From positions 7,986,001 to 8,050,000 of the forward strand of contig JAKOON010000011.1 in the NCBI GenBank assembly GCA_022577435.1: a stretch of 64,000 nt of DNA, written 5' to 3'. Positions 1 through 12,480 of the stretch are shown one piece after another (position 1 is the stretch's first letter; every line of letters begins with the position of its first letter). The stretch is from Embiotoca jacksoni. Lineage: Eukaryota; Chordata; Actinopteri; Embiotocidae. The position numbers and the translations under genes are program-made. The notes beneath the pieces are model-generated. The model searched no databases and was not told the origin of the DNA. It worked only from the letters and a program-made list of their open reading frames with translations.

Positions 1-2464
1 ACCTACAACAGTGTTTTAAAAGACTTTCTTTAAATCCAGGAAATAGTGCGTTGCCTGGTCCACCTGGTTAATGCAATAAAAACGATGCTATCTTGTGGTA
101 CATTTTTGTACTGCAGCATCTGGTAGTTGTAATGTACTTCAATACCTCTGTACTCTTCTCTAAAGATAATTTGGTTGATCACTTAACCATTCGCCACATT
201 TAGACAACAAAAAAAGCGTACAAACTTTTTTTTATTAACATTTGAACAGTTTGTTGTCCAGTTGTCCCAACAATCTGTTGTATATTAAATGTCTACAATG
301 TATTGCTCAAAGACACTGAAAGAGGCAGAAAAGCCATTGCACTTGATTGTATGTTGTACTGTGACTGTCAACCACATCACAAAAGACTTGACAAATAAAT
401 TAGGACATATGAAGGAAAAGAAAGATGCACAGTGATGGAAAAATACATGAAATTAGAGTATTACAAATGATTGAAAAATAAATGAAGTAAAGGCTGTCAT
501 TAAAAATCCTTGAAGGACATCAGTATTACAACATCAGTTACTTGCATTGCAACCCTGTCGAGTTTCAACATATTCCTGGAGAGACATGGGTCCCAGTGAT
601 GCTACAAAACGATTATCAAAGGCTGTGTTTCAATATGGCTTTCGAGATTTATGCTACAACACATGGGGGGTCATTTCTATTTTCTAAACTTAAGAAAGCA
701 GAAAAAAGTTAACCGGTTCTCCTCCACAAACTATGCATACACTGGAAAAAAAACGACAACATTCTTTACTTAATATGCTGCACTGATTTTAGACAAATAT
801 TTGAGTGGCCCCAGAATGAGTTGGCTTATTTTGCTGGAGCATGTCTAAAATAGTAGTAATAGTATGATTAAAGTTAAAATGTTCTATAATAGTGCATTAT
901 TCAATTATTTTGCAGTATTATAATACCAATAATATGCATTGCCAATTTAGACATCCTGAAATTACAAAAAGGCCTTTTGATTCAAGTTTGTGTTAAACAA
1001 TTAAAGGTTGAACATTGTGAAGACTGATGCTATGACAAAGTTAATTTATTTTAAAATTAAAATAGAGTGATGTCAGATATAGCAGCAGTACAATCCTCTC
1101 TCTTAAGGCCATGTTAAATTTCAATATTTATTTATGCATTGATTTTAAGAAGTTAACATTTGTGGTTTGTGGTTTAAATAAATAAAACTACATATCAATA
1201 TAAAATTGTTAAATATCAAAAAAGAGTTGGTGGCTTTTCAGGTATCATACTAACTCTGATTATGGAGCTGAATTTACATACTCATATGTGAAATGTAAAA
1301 ATATGAAAACACAACCATAAAGTAGAAGGTAGTCCAGGTTAACCCATTCATAAATTGCAGCTTAAATTGTTAAAATTCAAACATTCTTAAAGTCACTAAC
1401 AAAATACTAAATATAATGTGATACCAATGAACTGGTTCAATACTGTCCATTGGCTTCAAGACTGTTCATGCTGAGGGAAATATTGATCGTGGACAGTCTG
1501 GCTTCTTGTAAGATACAGTTGTATCTCTCAACAGTTCCAGTGGAAGACGAATGGAAGAATGGAAAGACAAAAATACCTAAATGAAAAATAAGAATAAAAA
1601 AGAAATAATAAACATGCCCCAAAGCAAAATGAGCCTGCCTTCACCATTCTTGAATCATGGCGTGCTCTAATGTTGAGAAGATTCAGTTTTCCATATGCCG
1701 ATCAGGCTAAAACCTTTTTTTAAAGGTCCACTACTGTTGTTAACAGTTTGTCTTCTCACTTTTCTGCCTTTCGCTGGAGATGAACTAGGTGTGTTTCCAC
1801 TCATCTCGCTCCTTTGACTTCCTTCAACTCACATCCACTTAAATTATAGTTATCATTATTATTATTATGGTCTATGTTCTGAGGAAATAATGTCAAAACA
1901 ATATCAGACTTCAGTCCAGACTTGCCAGGAGTTGTGAGCAGTGCAATTATCTCAGTCTGTGATCAACAGAATAGTCCTTGAGAAGCCACCTCACTGGTTT
2001 TGTTTTTTGTTTTTGGGTTCTTTTTTGAAAGCTCTGAGATTAGTGTTATAAAAATGCAGTCATGACAAGAACACACCATTACAAGCACACATTTAACAAA
2101 AAATAATCATGATATCAGCCATAGAAGACTATCTAAACATTGGACTGTTTGACAAAAATCTGTTGTGCAAGTTCTTGCATTTGAAATGCTGAGACGTGTG
2201 TCCGAGTATGGCTTTACAAACTGCCTCTTTACAAACTGCACCTAAAGATGTATCCCCCCCCCCCAAAATTCATCTTGTCCCTTACACTTGCTAAAATGTT
2301 TTAAAAAAAAAAAAATCAAAGTCCAGTATAAATGACACTGAGCATGTCAGTGGCGTGACACAGGCTGAAATAAAGTCTGAGAACACTTTTTCTTCCCAGC
2401 ATCTGTCTCTCTGACCTCGTAGCCTTTTGACCTGCCGCGTCTGCACAGCCTCATCTGCACCGCA
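1..2464. other. Downstream flank / probable 3' UTR of cercam
   Basis: There is no convincing coding potential on either strand. The sequence is AT-rich and unusually free of microsatellites, as expected of a 3' UTR. Minus-strand AATAAA hexamers occur at 1127-1132, 1045-1050 and 231-236, so the cercam 3' UTR may be 1.3-2.2 kb. Short C and A homopolymers lie near 2256-2265 and 2300-2312. Confidence 0.4.
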
Positions 2465-5400
2465 CTAAAGTTCATCCCTGTAGGCAGCTGACAGCATCTC
2501 GGGTGCCGGCGACGCCCCTTTCAGGGTCTTGTGGGAACCCCGCCAATCGGTCCTTACCGAGTCATCATCCCACAGAGTTGACGTCTCCGTGTCGCTCACC
2601 CACTGGGAATCACCAGCATAGTGACACGGCTGGACCAGGAGGGGGCGCACGCTGAAGACTTGTAAATTTCTGTTGGGGAAATGGGACTTGTAGTCCTCAC
2701 TGCAGAGGGAGAACAGTGACAGATTACATTAGTTTGATTGATTTGAGACTTAACAACACATTTAGTGTGTCACAATAAAAGACTCCTAATAACAAGCGTG
2801 GAAAACTGCATCTTAGATTCAATATTTGTGCATTTTGGGGAATTTTTCCTACAACTATGAATCATCAGCAGTATTTTGTAATGTATTAGGAATATACTGA
2901 TTGGACAAGAGATGCAGAGAGAGGCCGATTTCTAAGACGGTTCCATTACTCTTAGCATGAAGGGCGACAGAAGGACCAATGCGTGGGGCGCAGTCGTTGT
3001 GCATTCTTAGCGGGGTAGTCAAGCATATCAAATTAGAATCACAGAGGTGAGAGAGAGGGAGAGAGAGACACAGCGAGAGAGAGAATAGAGAAAGTGGGCT
3101 GGCTATAAGCCAGTTTTCCACACATGACGGAGCACACAGACACTGCCAAGCCTTCTGGTTTGCAGATCCTTGAGCACAAGGTGGATTTCATTCCTTACAG
3201 CCGCTGCCTGGTGAGAACTGGGGCTAATGTCAGGGATATAAGGGCTTGAAATGGGGTCAGTGTTCCATGCAGCCGTTAGGTGAGGGTGGAGTTGAAGCAG
3301 ATATTTCATAAAGCTACTTTGTTTTGAGGGTGTCACAGCTAATGCACATCACAGCATATACTATACCACAAACAAATAACAACCAAAAATGATACAACCA
3401 TCCTGCCTGGGTTAATGGTGGTCAGGAGACAGAAAAGGCATTAGTGGAGGAAAACAGAGAAGAATAGCAGCAGACATTTTTTTGAGATGCTTGAAGGAGC
3501 TAAACTCTGTTGCTGTTTTTAGACAGCTTTGGTCTGGATCAACATAAATCAAAGTAAAGACAGAAGAACCAGACTATAGCTGTACTTAGTAACTCCAGTG
3601 CAAAGTAAATACCTACCTACCTACCTACCTAAACGCTAACATGTTCACAAAGACAATGCCTATTAATGCTTAGCGGGTACAAAGTTTACCATGTTCAACA
3701 TCTCAGTTTGGCTTGTTGGCATGCGCACATTAGTTTATTAGCATTTCAACATACAGCTGAAATTGTATGGTGGGACTGCTGTTAGTTTTGCAGGAAATTG
3801 GTCATAGACCAAAGTATTGGATGAATTGATCATTTTGAACTGATGATGAATTAAAAGTTAAAGCTTCACCAAAATGGTTGCAATTAATCCTGAGGGAGAG
3901 ATGAGTGTGCGTATCAAATTCCATGGCAATCCATCCCATAGCTATCAGTAGTCAATTTCAAAAACCTCATGGTGGTGCTCGATAAAAAATTAAAAAAAAT
4001 CAGTGGATCACAAGAGGAATTTGGATTCAATTTCTACAAATCACAAATGTCTGTGGAAAACAATGATCCAATATGATGAGTAGATGTCAAAACAACATTG
4101 TGATGCAGTAACTTTGACCTGCTGGTAGCGCTATATTGAAAATGAGGTGATTATTATCAAAGTCAGTAAAATGTATGCTCTGGGCACCATGAATGCATGA
4201 ACAAAATTTAATCAAGTAGCTGCTGAGACATTTCAAGTCTGCCACAAACACATCTGCATCCCTTTCTGGCTGTCTATCCATCACACTGTGCCTAAAAAAA
4301 AGTAGCAGTCCACACTGGCCAAAATCCAGACAATCAATCCCATAGAGAAATGCTGCCATGAGGCTTGTACATCTTCAAAAGGAAAATGTTCAGAAAGATA
4401 AAAAAAAAAATCTATTTTGAAATGTGGAGCTCCAACTCAGCCTGACAAGCACTACATGTTAGAGTGACTTCTATTCGGAGCATCTCACTGAATTAAAACC
4501 ATGTCTTTACTATAGTTCTTTACTCTACAATGTCCCCAAAAAGCCAAGCTAAATATAAAGTGTGTGCACAAGTTTATGCAGCTATAGGAAAGAATGGGTT
4601 TTTTTTCCGCAATTATGAGGTCGGTTTTAGCTTTATAGTTCTTACAGCAGAAGGAGATTGTTGAAAGATGAGTTTTATTATAGAAATCAGCAAATTAGAG
4701 TATGTTTTATAAAACAAAACTGTCTAATTTCACAAAAATTTGCATCAAGATGAATAAAAGAAATGCATGGGTAGTTGTGGTTATGCATGCGAGAGCATAT
4801 TTCTGCCAGTGAGTGGATGAAATGCCTTTTTGTGATACGTACTTTGGATGTTTGTCATACATGATGGGGAGGAATTCATCAACAGGCAGCATTTTAGAAA
4901 GTGGCTCAGCATTGAGCAGTTTTTGGGCTCCCTGCAGGGAGATGGCGTAGGACAGAGTCCAGTACGAGTAGTCGGCCACCACCAAGTTCCGAACGTGCTC
5001 CACCGGCTCCTCATTCGCAGGATTCACTTGCTTCCTACCGAGGTATCTGTGGCAACATAAAGCCAGAAGGAGAAATGAAAAGAAGAAAACTGTAGCAAAG
5101 AAAAAAAAAAAAAAAAAAAGACACATGGTCACTAAAATCTGCTGGCAGATGTCCTGGAAAGTTTCATTTTTTCAGCATATGTTTTGCATATTTATCTAAG
5201 CACTTTCACGAAGATGTGGCAACCATAAAAACACACAAAAAAGAAGCTGGCGAACATCCAATTGTCCTGCCAATAGTTGCTCTGATCATGAGTCTGACGT
5301 CTTGTCTAATCCTCTAAGTATGATTTCAATTAAAGCCATTGGTTTCTCTGTACTGTCAGACCTGAAACACAGACACTCAAATTAACATCTGTCTTTTGGA

Positions 5401-8400
5401 TACAGACACACACGGAGGAATATTCACACCGCGAGACCATTGAACTCTGTTTAAATAAGCAGTGAGTGAGGTACGCTGCATTCGTGAAGGTGACCACTGA
5501 CCCCACACCTGGGGTCACTGCATTAACTTAACCTGACCTTGCTCATCCCGGCCTAATATAACTCCCACCAAAACAGGAACCATGATGGAGCAGGTCTTAC
5601 ATGAGGTCCCAGTCCAGCTCCTCCTGCTCCACCTGCTCCATCAGTCGGAGCACTCGTCTTTTGAAGTTGGCCTGGAAACGAACGTCGTCCTCAAACACCA
5701 GCGCCTTATCCATCTGCATGTCCACCATCTGACGAGAAGAGGGAAAACATTTATACACCCTGTAAGCCTCATTTATTGAAGAATCCAAATGCTGGTTTTC
5801 TTTTTGGATTCGGTTTTAAATGTAAATTCCCAACTTGCTTTATCTTTTCAGAACAAGCTGGAGTTTTAGTGCCGAGTTCGGTATTTTACTTTTGTCATTT
5901 TGAAACTGCAGTATGTGTGACAGAAACACCCACAATTTAATGTTATTATTATATGTACATAAATATATTATTTATCATTGTACTTTTTAGCTAAACATGC
6001 TGCATATGATCAGGGATTAGAAAGGAATCCGATTCAATATTAAAATTAACCGAATAAAAACAATCTAATCAGCAGGATGCTGAACATGAGCTTTCTTTGA
6101 TTGCCTTACATGCATTTCTGAAAACTACAGTAAGTCAGTATATCACTCCATGCTTCTTGACTGAGCAAGGGCAGTCTACTTGTGTGTATCCTCTCACCTC
6201 CTTCCAGATGTAATAGTGGCTGAGGAAGCAGCCCACCTCTCCTTTGGTGAGTGTGCGTCCAGAGAATGGGTCATAGTAGCCCGGCAGCAGGTCAACACCC
6301 AGGATCTTAATGTCACTGCTGTTCAGTGCACTACACACGCATATAGACAGAAGCAGCGGTTACACCGATGTAAAATGCAGTCCACCTTGAATAACACCAA
6401 AAATGGACAGCTCTTGTCACATGGAGGACAGCTGATGATTTTAACACTACCTACAAAATGCAGTGGTAACACGTGCAGTATTCTTGGCCGTAATAAAGAT
6501 TTTCTTTTCACAGCATCAATATCTTCATTCAGATTTTGCGCAAAATATGATTAGAAATTAACCCTGAAGCCTAAATTGTCAGCTCTTTGTTATGTCTCTT
6601 GAGACAGCTAACTATAAAACTAAACAGGGGCAGAGATAGGAAATGGAAAACAGCCATGACTATATGAAAAACTATGTAAAACAAAACAGAAAGTAACGAG
6701 GCAGCGTCACTGAGCCAGAGCCTAAAATAAAGGAAGAACGACATACATTTAAGATCCATAAATTTTCACATAGTATGCATTTACAAAAATCTTCGAGCTC
6801 TACACCTCTTAATTTGTTACAATTGATCAGATTACAAATAAAGTGTGTAGAACTTCTGTTTTTCTGCAATTTGTGGCAGAACCATCTGGAGGGAGGGCTG
6901 AAGGAAGGTATTTCTAACCTTGTTGCACACATAAATTTTAACTTTACAGAGACTAGTTGCTAGAAAACAGACAAACCTGTTGAAATCTGTCCTTAGCCTT
7001 GGTAAAGTCTGTATATTTTCAACCAAACAGTGAGCTGATGTAACCAGTATATAATCTATATTTACCAGAGTTTTGCTATTGTGTTTTTTTTTCTCCATCT
7101 CATGAAACCACTAAACACACTCTCTCTCCATCTGAGCTACTTACTGTTATTACTGCATTAAGTCTTTGTCTGAGAGCGCACTTACTTTCCATCCACGGCA
7201 TCTACCACCTTGACGTCAACCTCGAGCTCATTCAGAGAGAACAACATCCTATCTCTTCGGTCAGTACGGCGTCGCAGATTAATCAGATATATCTGAGGGG
7301 AGGAGGACAGACGGTCAGTAGCTCTTCAAATTGCATGTCAGAGCTGGCCTGCATGCTGTCGTCTCTGATCTGTGACCTCTGCAGACAAGTATACTGTATG
7401 TTCTGTGCTTTCTTGAACTCCAATCATCATGGGAAAACTCTCCAGTAATAACACAAATGTAATAAAAAAAAATAAAAAAAATAAAAAAAAATGATGTCAA
7501 GACAACAGGCATAACACCAGAATTATGATGAATAACATTCACATATCCTTGAAATATTAAAAAAAAAAAAAAATTCTCAGCTGTTGAGGTCATGATACAA
7601 GTTGAAAAATCGGAACGATGACATAGGAACATATTATCTTAGTATATACATTAAAAAAAAATGCCTTTCTTCCTGAAAACCAGGAAAGCAATGGAGTGTC
7701 TCTCACCTCATCAAATCCCATGAGGTCTCTCTGTTTCGAGAACATGTGGGTGAAGCGAGATGGATTCATGGGGGGACCATCGACTTTTTGACAAAGAGGA
7801 GACATGAGTTAGGAGAGAAGAGCATAAAGCAGTAAAATAAAGCCTAACAGCATGAACGTGTGCAGATGTCGTTACTATTGATTCAGAAACTTGCGCTGTT
7901 TGTCTTTTATTTGTCAATTTGTCAATCTTTCTGTCAGTATTTCGCCTTTTTTTTTTTTTAAATGAACAGATAGTGAATCAGTGTGTTCTTACTCATGGAT
8001 TCAAGATGGACGTGGACAAAGTTGAGGCGATCGTCTTCCAAGGTGTGGTGAGGTTTGGCCGGGACGTTCACGTAGCCGTAGCGCTGCTTGTTACACAGAT
8101 ACATCTGTATCTCTGAGTGGCAACAAAGATCAATCAGTCATTATATTATTGAATGAATAAGTGAGCCTGTTATTGTTGAACATCCTAGGATTTTAATCAC
8201 TGAGTACTATCAGTACAGAGACGCTCAAACAAGTTACTCAACATCAAAGTGAGTGCATACATAGTTAGCTTGAGTAAACCTGATTACTTTTCTTTTTCTG
8301 CCCGTCTTTAGTTGAACAGGAACACTAAACATGACTATAAAGAAACACTAACAAACCTGCAGCCCGGCAGGAGAAGGCGAAAACGATGATGTCGTCGTAG

Positions 8401-11331
8401 GGCCACGAGTAGTCATCGTGAGGAGGGTAGAAAGCCAGTTTCTTCATGCCCTCCTTCCTCAGATCCAGCAGCATGGTGCTGTGGACCATCGGCACTGGGT
8501 AGCAGCCCAGTCTGTGACGGTGACGGGTGGGGAAGTACTCGGCTGTTCGACGATAATATCCCTAGCAAAAAAAAGTGCACAGACAGAGACATGGAAAAGT
8601 TTGGCGACTCTGAACATGACTTCACTCACTGTGCATTTTAAAGTGTTGCTCACCTGCGGAGTGATACCGCACCAGAAGTTGGAGTACGCTCCCTGAGAGT
8701 CTAACATGGGAGCGATGACTGACTTGTTCTCTGCTATCAGCAGGTTGAGGGTGTCTGGGTTGGTGAGGATATTGTCTGTGTCAGCATACTGAAACAAGAG
8801 ACATGACTGTAGTGTCATTTCTCACTCGAACAGCCATATTTTTTTTCTTGGATAAAACAGTTGCAAAGAAGGAAGAAATTTCATCTGAGAAATAAAAAAA
8901 AAAAAAGGTGCTGATATGAATCTGAAGACAGATTTTATAATGTACCAGGATGTAGTCAGCCCAGCGTTTCCGAGCGAAGTTGAGTGCTGCCTGCTTCAGC
9001 TTCATCACGTACTCATATCTGGTGTTGGGCCAGTGTTTCGGACCCAGCTCTCCTGCATAGGACCTAAAACAGACAGATGATTTTACAATACTCTCTGGGT
9101 ACAATGTGGTATAAATTTCCCCTTTTCTCATGCATTTATCATTTCCAACCGAGTTAGGCTGAATGGTTTATATAACAAAAAACATTTCCTAAATAAATCA
9201 AATCTCAAAAATCATAGAACACTCTCGACCGCTTTTCTTCGTCAATTGTCAAGATTACGTGCAGAAAAACAGTCCATGTTTACCCCTTATACTCTAATGT
9301 ATGCACAAACAGAATAACAGCTCATACGAGACAGCGGTGCATGTGAAATGTACTGTATTATGTGACATACAGTGTGCTTGTACCAGTGGATCAAACACAC
9401 AGTAAGAACAGTTCAAGGTGGAAGTTCTGTGCTCTCTATGCAAAATAAACATAATTAGATGGAGAAAATACAGCAGGACTGAGAACCTAAACAGTTACAT
9501 GACTGAGGCAGATGAGAAGAGTTGACTCAGACTGAATAATTATCAGGCTCAAACAAATTTCCACTGATAGTCTCCTCAGCTCAGACAAACAGAGACGTGC
9601 TGCATCACTCCATAATATGCAGAGAACATCTTATTTTTAGGCCATAAATTAGTTTTTATTTTTAGGCTCCATTATCACTGACAGATGAACTACAAACTCA
9701 GAAACTCCAAAGTTATGTATGACACTCCACAGAATATGTGTTTGTCATCCAGATAAAGGTAAGAGGGAAGGATGACTTCTGTGTTTCCCTTCATATGAAT
9801 GCACGTGGTGATCAGGACGGGGTGTTTGTTTACCTAGATCCCAACTCTAAATACAGTCTACTACCTTTATCTACTGTGTTTGGACTTACGTGGGCTGATC
9901 CATTGGTCTCCACTCAACATAGTGGTAAAATTTCTGCATGACAGTCAGCCACTCTTTCAGTATGGCAGTGGTGTTGTCTGAGTTGTGATCTGTGGCTGCC
10001 CTGTGGAGCACAGAGAAAACAGAATTCAAAGTTTACTGCACATCACCAAAACTAATGAAAATCCATCCAATTTCTTACGCTTAACAGGGGTCAAGTCATG
10101 GTTGAGCAGGTCGTGCAAATTAGTCCAGACTTCCCTCTCCCCAGCAACATTTTTGAGCTCCTCCTGGGTCATCCCAAGGTTCACCGCAGGGTCTCCTACC
10201 GTGATGTGCCGACCCATGGCAAGACAGACCAACAAATGAAAATCTCCCAGAAAAACTGATCTCTCAAATGCTGAAACATTAAGTTCAACAATGGCCATAA
10301 CAAGTTGTACAAATAATGACCAGTCTTACTAGTGGGATTGAGCATCATTTCTGAGTATACACACTCAAATCCTCAATCTCACTTTGGTTTATGATGTCTT
10401 TTGATGTGCTCCATCACCTTTGGACAGAGCAGCCAGCTGCACATGATGTTCCAATAAGAAAATACAACACTGGATCCGTTTTCTGTTCATAACTAAGATA
10501 TCTTAAAGTGTTACTCTAGTAAACCCTTTCTTGTGGAGAGCGAGGGTGGCCAAAGTGATGGAGACAACATAAATGTATCAATTAGAAAAATGATTCTACA
10601 GCAATACTCCAGTATTTATGCGATTTTTGCATCAGTGAGATCAAGCATTTTTTAAATTTACTGTATTAGATCATTTATTTTGCTGCTAACACTACTTTTA
10701 AAAAAAAAAAAATTCTTGCAGGGCTTTTACACTGCTGTATTGGTACTTTTACTACAGTATAAAAAAAAAAGTAGTTCCACGACTAGTGTCTGTTCAGTTT
10801 GTAGTTTTCAGCGTTCAACATCCGGAATGAGTTAAAAAGTTAAATCACAGCTCGAATTGCCAAGTTTCTCAAGATAAACTCAACAGAGCAGCTAAAAAAA
10901 AATGTAAGCAACCCGCATCAGGAAATGAATGCGGCGGAGTGAAAGGCAGCTCGGGTTGTGAAAGGCAGAGAGGGAACAAGGGAGGGGTAGGACGCTGCTG
11001 CTGCTTTCACCAACTAATTTAAATGCCATTGACCTTTTTGAACGGCCCCTATCGTAGAGGAGTCCCCCCGTAACAAACAGCCTTGGCAGTGCATGCAGTC
11101 ACCAGAGTCCATGCAGGAAACCCACCACACAGAGATGCGATCTTTGGGGTAGTTGAGTCTCTCCAGAGCTCCGAGGTAGTACGGCAGGGAATGGGCAGTA
11201 TTTCTGGCTATGATCGCGATCACCACGGTCGGAGGCTGCATTTTCGACTCCTCCGGATATTTCTCCTCCGAAAAGTAACACCCAGCCTGGGAAAGAAAGG
11301 CCCCGAGAAGCAGAAAGTGGTGAATAAACAT
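2465..11331 (-). CDS. cercam: cercam: GT25-family procollagen galactosyltransferase paralogue, 12 coding exons
   Basis: Coding exons, from 5' to 3' on the minus strand: 11126-11331, 9890-10000, 8946-9063, 8654-8788, 8357-8561, 7993-8112, 7707-7783, 7186-7292, 6198-6330, 5601-5728, 4843-5046, 2465-2699. All junctions are GT-AG, phases agree, and the sum is 592 codons plus TAG (from memory the human protein is about 595 aa). The start at 11331 has a CCACC context and gives a signal peptide (MFIHHFLLLGAFLSQAGC). An in-frame ATG at 11367 is weaker and would bury that peptide. Residues about 30-270 and 320-550 are the two GT25-type domains. Visible motifs are NYPKDRISVW, ADTDNIL (DxD at 148-150), DDIIVFAFSC (246-255), GRTLTKGEVGCFLSHY, VFEDDVRF (415-422), DEFLPIMYDKHP and a terminal RDEL (589-592) for ER retention. 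Known for the family: COLGALT1 and COLGALT2 galactosylate collagen hydroxylysine, whereas mammalian CERCAM is reported inactive. The ADTDNIL and RKQVNP segments and adjacency to mir-219 and urm1 favour cercam over colgalt1/2. Confidence 0.95.
3603..4270. repeat. Old teleost interspersed repeat in cercam intron 11
   Basis: It opens with AAAGTAAATA and a (CCTA)n tail (3612-3630). A GTTAGC/ATGTTCAC-type body follows with 'tttaccatgttcaacatc', 'ggtcatagaccaaag', 'atcctgaggga' and 'ttccatggcaatccatcc'. I recognise these phrases from a very common percomorph repeat. A second half with 'ctgggcaccatgaatg' and 'gctgagacatttca' continues to about 4250. Diverged and non-coding; family name not assigned. 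Confidence 0.6.
10640..10790. repeat. Fragment of an ACTTTTACT-rich teleost repeat (cercam intron 1)
   Basis: It carries the order 'ttattttgctgctaacac', then an A-run, 'gcagggcttttacactg' and 'ttggtacttttacta', which matches the repeat seen more fully at 36290-36965. It lies within intron 1 of cercam. Confidence 0.5.
11126..11331 (-). CDS. cercam: cercam first coding exon (signal peptide)
   Basis: This exon encodes the signal peptide and the first strand-helix of the N-terminal glycosyltransferase fold (VVIAIIARNTAHSLPYYLG). It ends within a Trp codon at TGTG|GTGGGT, and the next exon supplies the final G, restoring VWAATDHNSDN. Reading through the donor would give a frame without family similarity, which supports the junction. 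An A-run at plus 11411-11432 lies just upstream of the 5' UTR. I see no clear TATA box. Confidence 0.9.
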
Positions 11332-12094
11332 GGTGGAGGCTGTTGAGAAATATAATCCACGGTGCATCTGAGCAGCAGCTCGACGCCGCTGTACTCGTCA
11401 GCACTCTAAGAAAAAAAAAAAAAAAAAAAAAAGGGCTTTCCCAAATTTTCTACCCCTAACTTCATGCACACGCTGGCTTTTTCCAACAACTCATCCAAAC
11501 CCGGTTCGAGAGAGGGTTAAATTTCAACTTCCGCTGTGAGAAAAGTCTGACAACGTTGTCCAAAAATGGAAGCGTGATTTGGCCACATTTTAATGATTCA
11601 TAAAGCTCTGCGCACAGTGAGGACACATTGTTGTTGGGTTGTTGTTTTTTTGTCAATGGTGATATCTTGTAGAGGAAAGTGGGGAAGCTATGAAGTTTAC
11701 ATTCAACAAACTGCATCGCATTCAAACCATGATTAAACAAACAACAACAACAACACAAATCCAACTAAAGGAATTCAACATTTGCTTACTTTGAGTCAAA
11801 ATTAGTCTCTTTATGTTTTTTTCTCAATATTTGAGTCTTCAGATAAACATTTGGACTGCATTACTGTAAGCATGTAGGCTACATCTGATGATTTGAAAAT
11901 ACAATTTGTATCAGAAGATACTGTATGAAACTAATGTAACTGTAAAAGGCTGCAGGGTACACAAAATAATTTGTATTCATTCTGACTGCAGTTTCCGAGA
12001 TTAACCAGCAGGGGGAGGTTTTGATCCAAGAGAAGGAGCTTTACTCAAGTCGTCCTGGGGCCTTTTGATCCTCTGGTTTTAAATGGGTAATATT

Positions 12095-12480
12095 TGGATT
12101 GGTTTGACCAAGTGCACTTAAGTACAATTATGAGGTTACTTGTACCCTATTTTTAGTATTTTCATTCCACTTTATACTCTATACTTTAGAGGATATTAGA
12201 TTTTACTCCACTTCATGTGTACTGAATGACTGCAGAAGTTTCAATGTACCATTTTTCATGCAAAATAACCTTTCAAAATAAGATGATGATAAATTAAAAT
12301 GAGCTAAAACACTGTAATGATATAATACACTGAAAGGAGCCCCTCCACATAATGACTAAGCAACTTTATAAAATGCTGGTAATACTTGCTGTCTGTGATT
12401 TTATTGAAGTATTTTACTCTATGGTGTTGCTACTTCCTCTTGAGACCAGAGTATTTATTCCACCACTTAGTTAATAACAG
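12095..12480. repeat. ACTTTTACT-rich teleost repeat copy
   Basis: It shows 'cacttaagtacaattatgag', 'ttttactccactt', 'gttgctacttcctcttgaga' and ends 'attccaccactta', diverged from the copy at 36290-36965. No coding capacity. Confidence 0.55.

Noticed and set aside
2465..11331. Calling the first gene colgalt1 or colgalt2
   Set aside because: The fold is shared, but the ADTDNILTN, YYRRTAEYFPT and RKQVNP segments and the neighbours urm1 and mir-219 point to cercam.
11332..11367. Upstream in-frame ATG of cercam (MHRGLYFSTAST extension)
   Set aside because: Weaker start context and it would place 12 polar residues before the signal peptide; the ATG at 11331 has CCACC before it.
11500..11515. GGTTCGAG motif resembling a tRNA T-arm / B box
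   Set aside because: No cloverleaf or A box could be paired around it.
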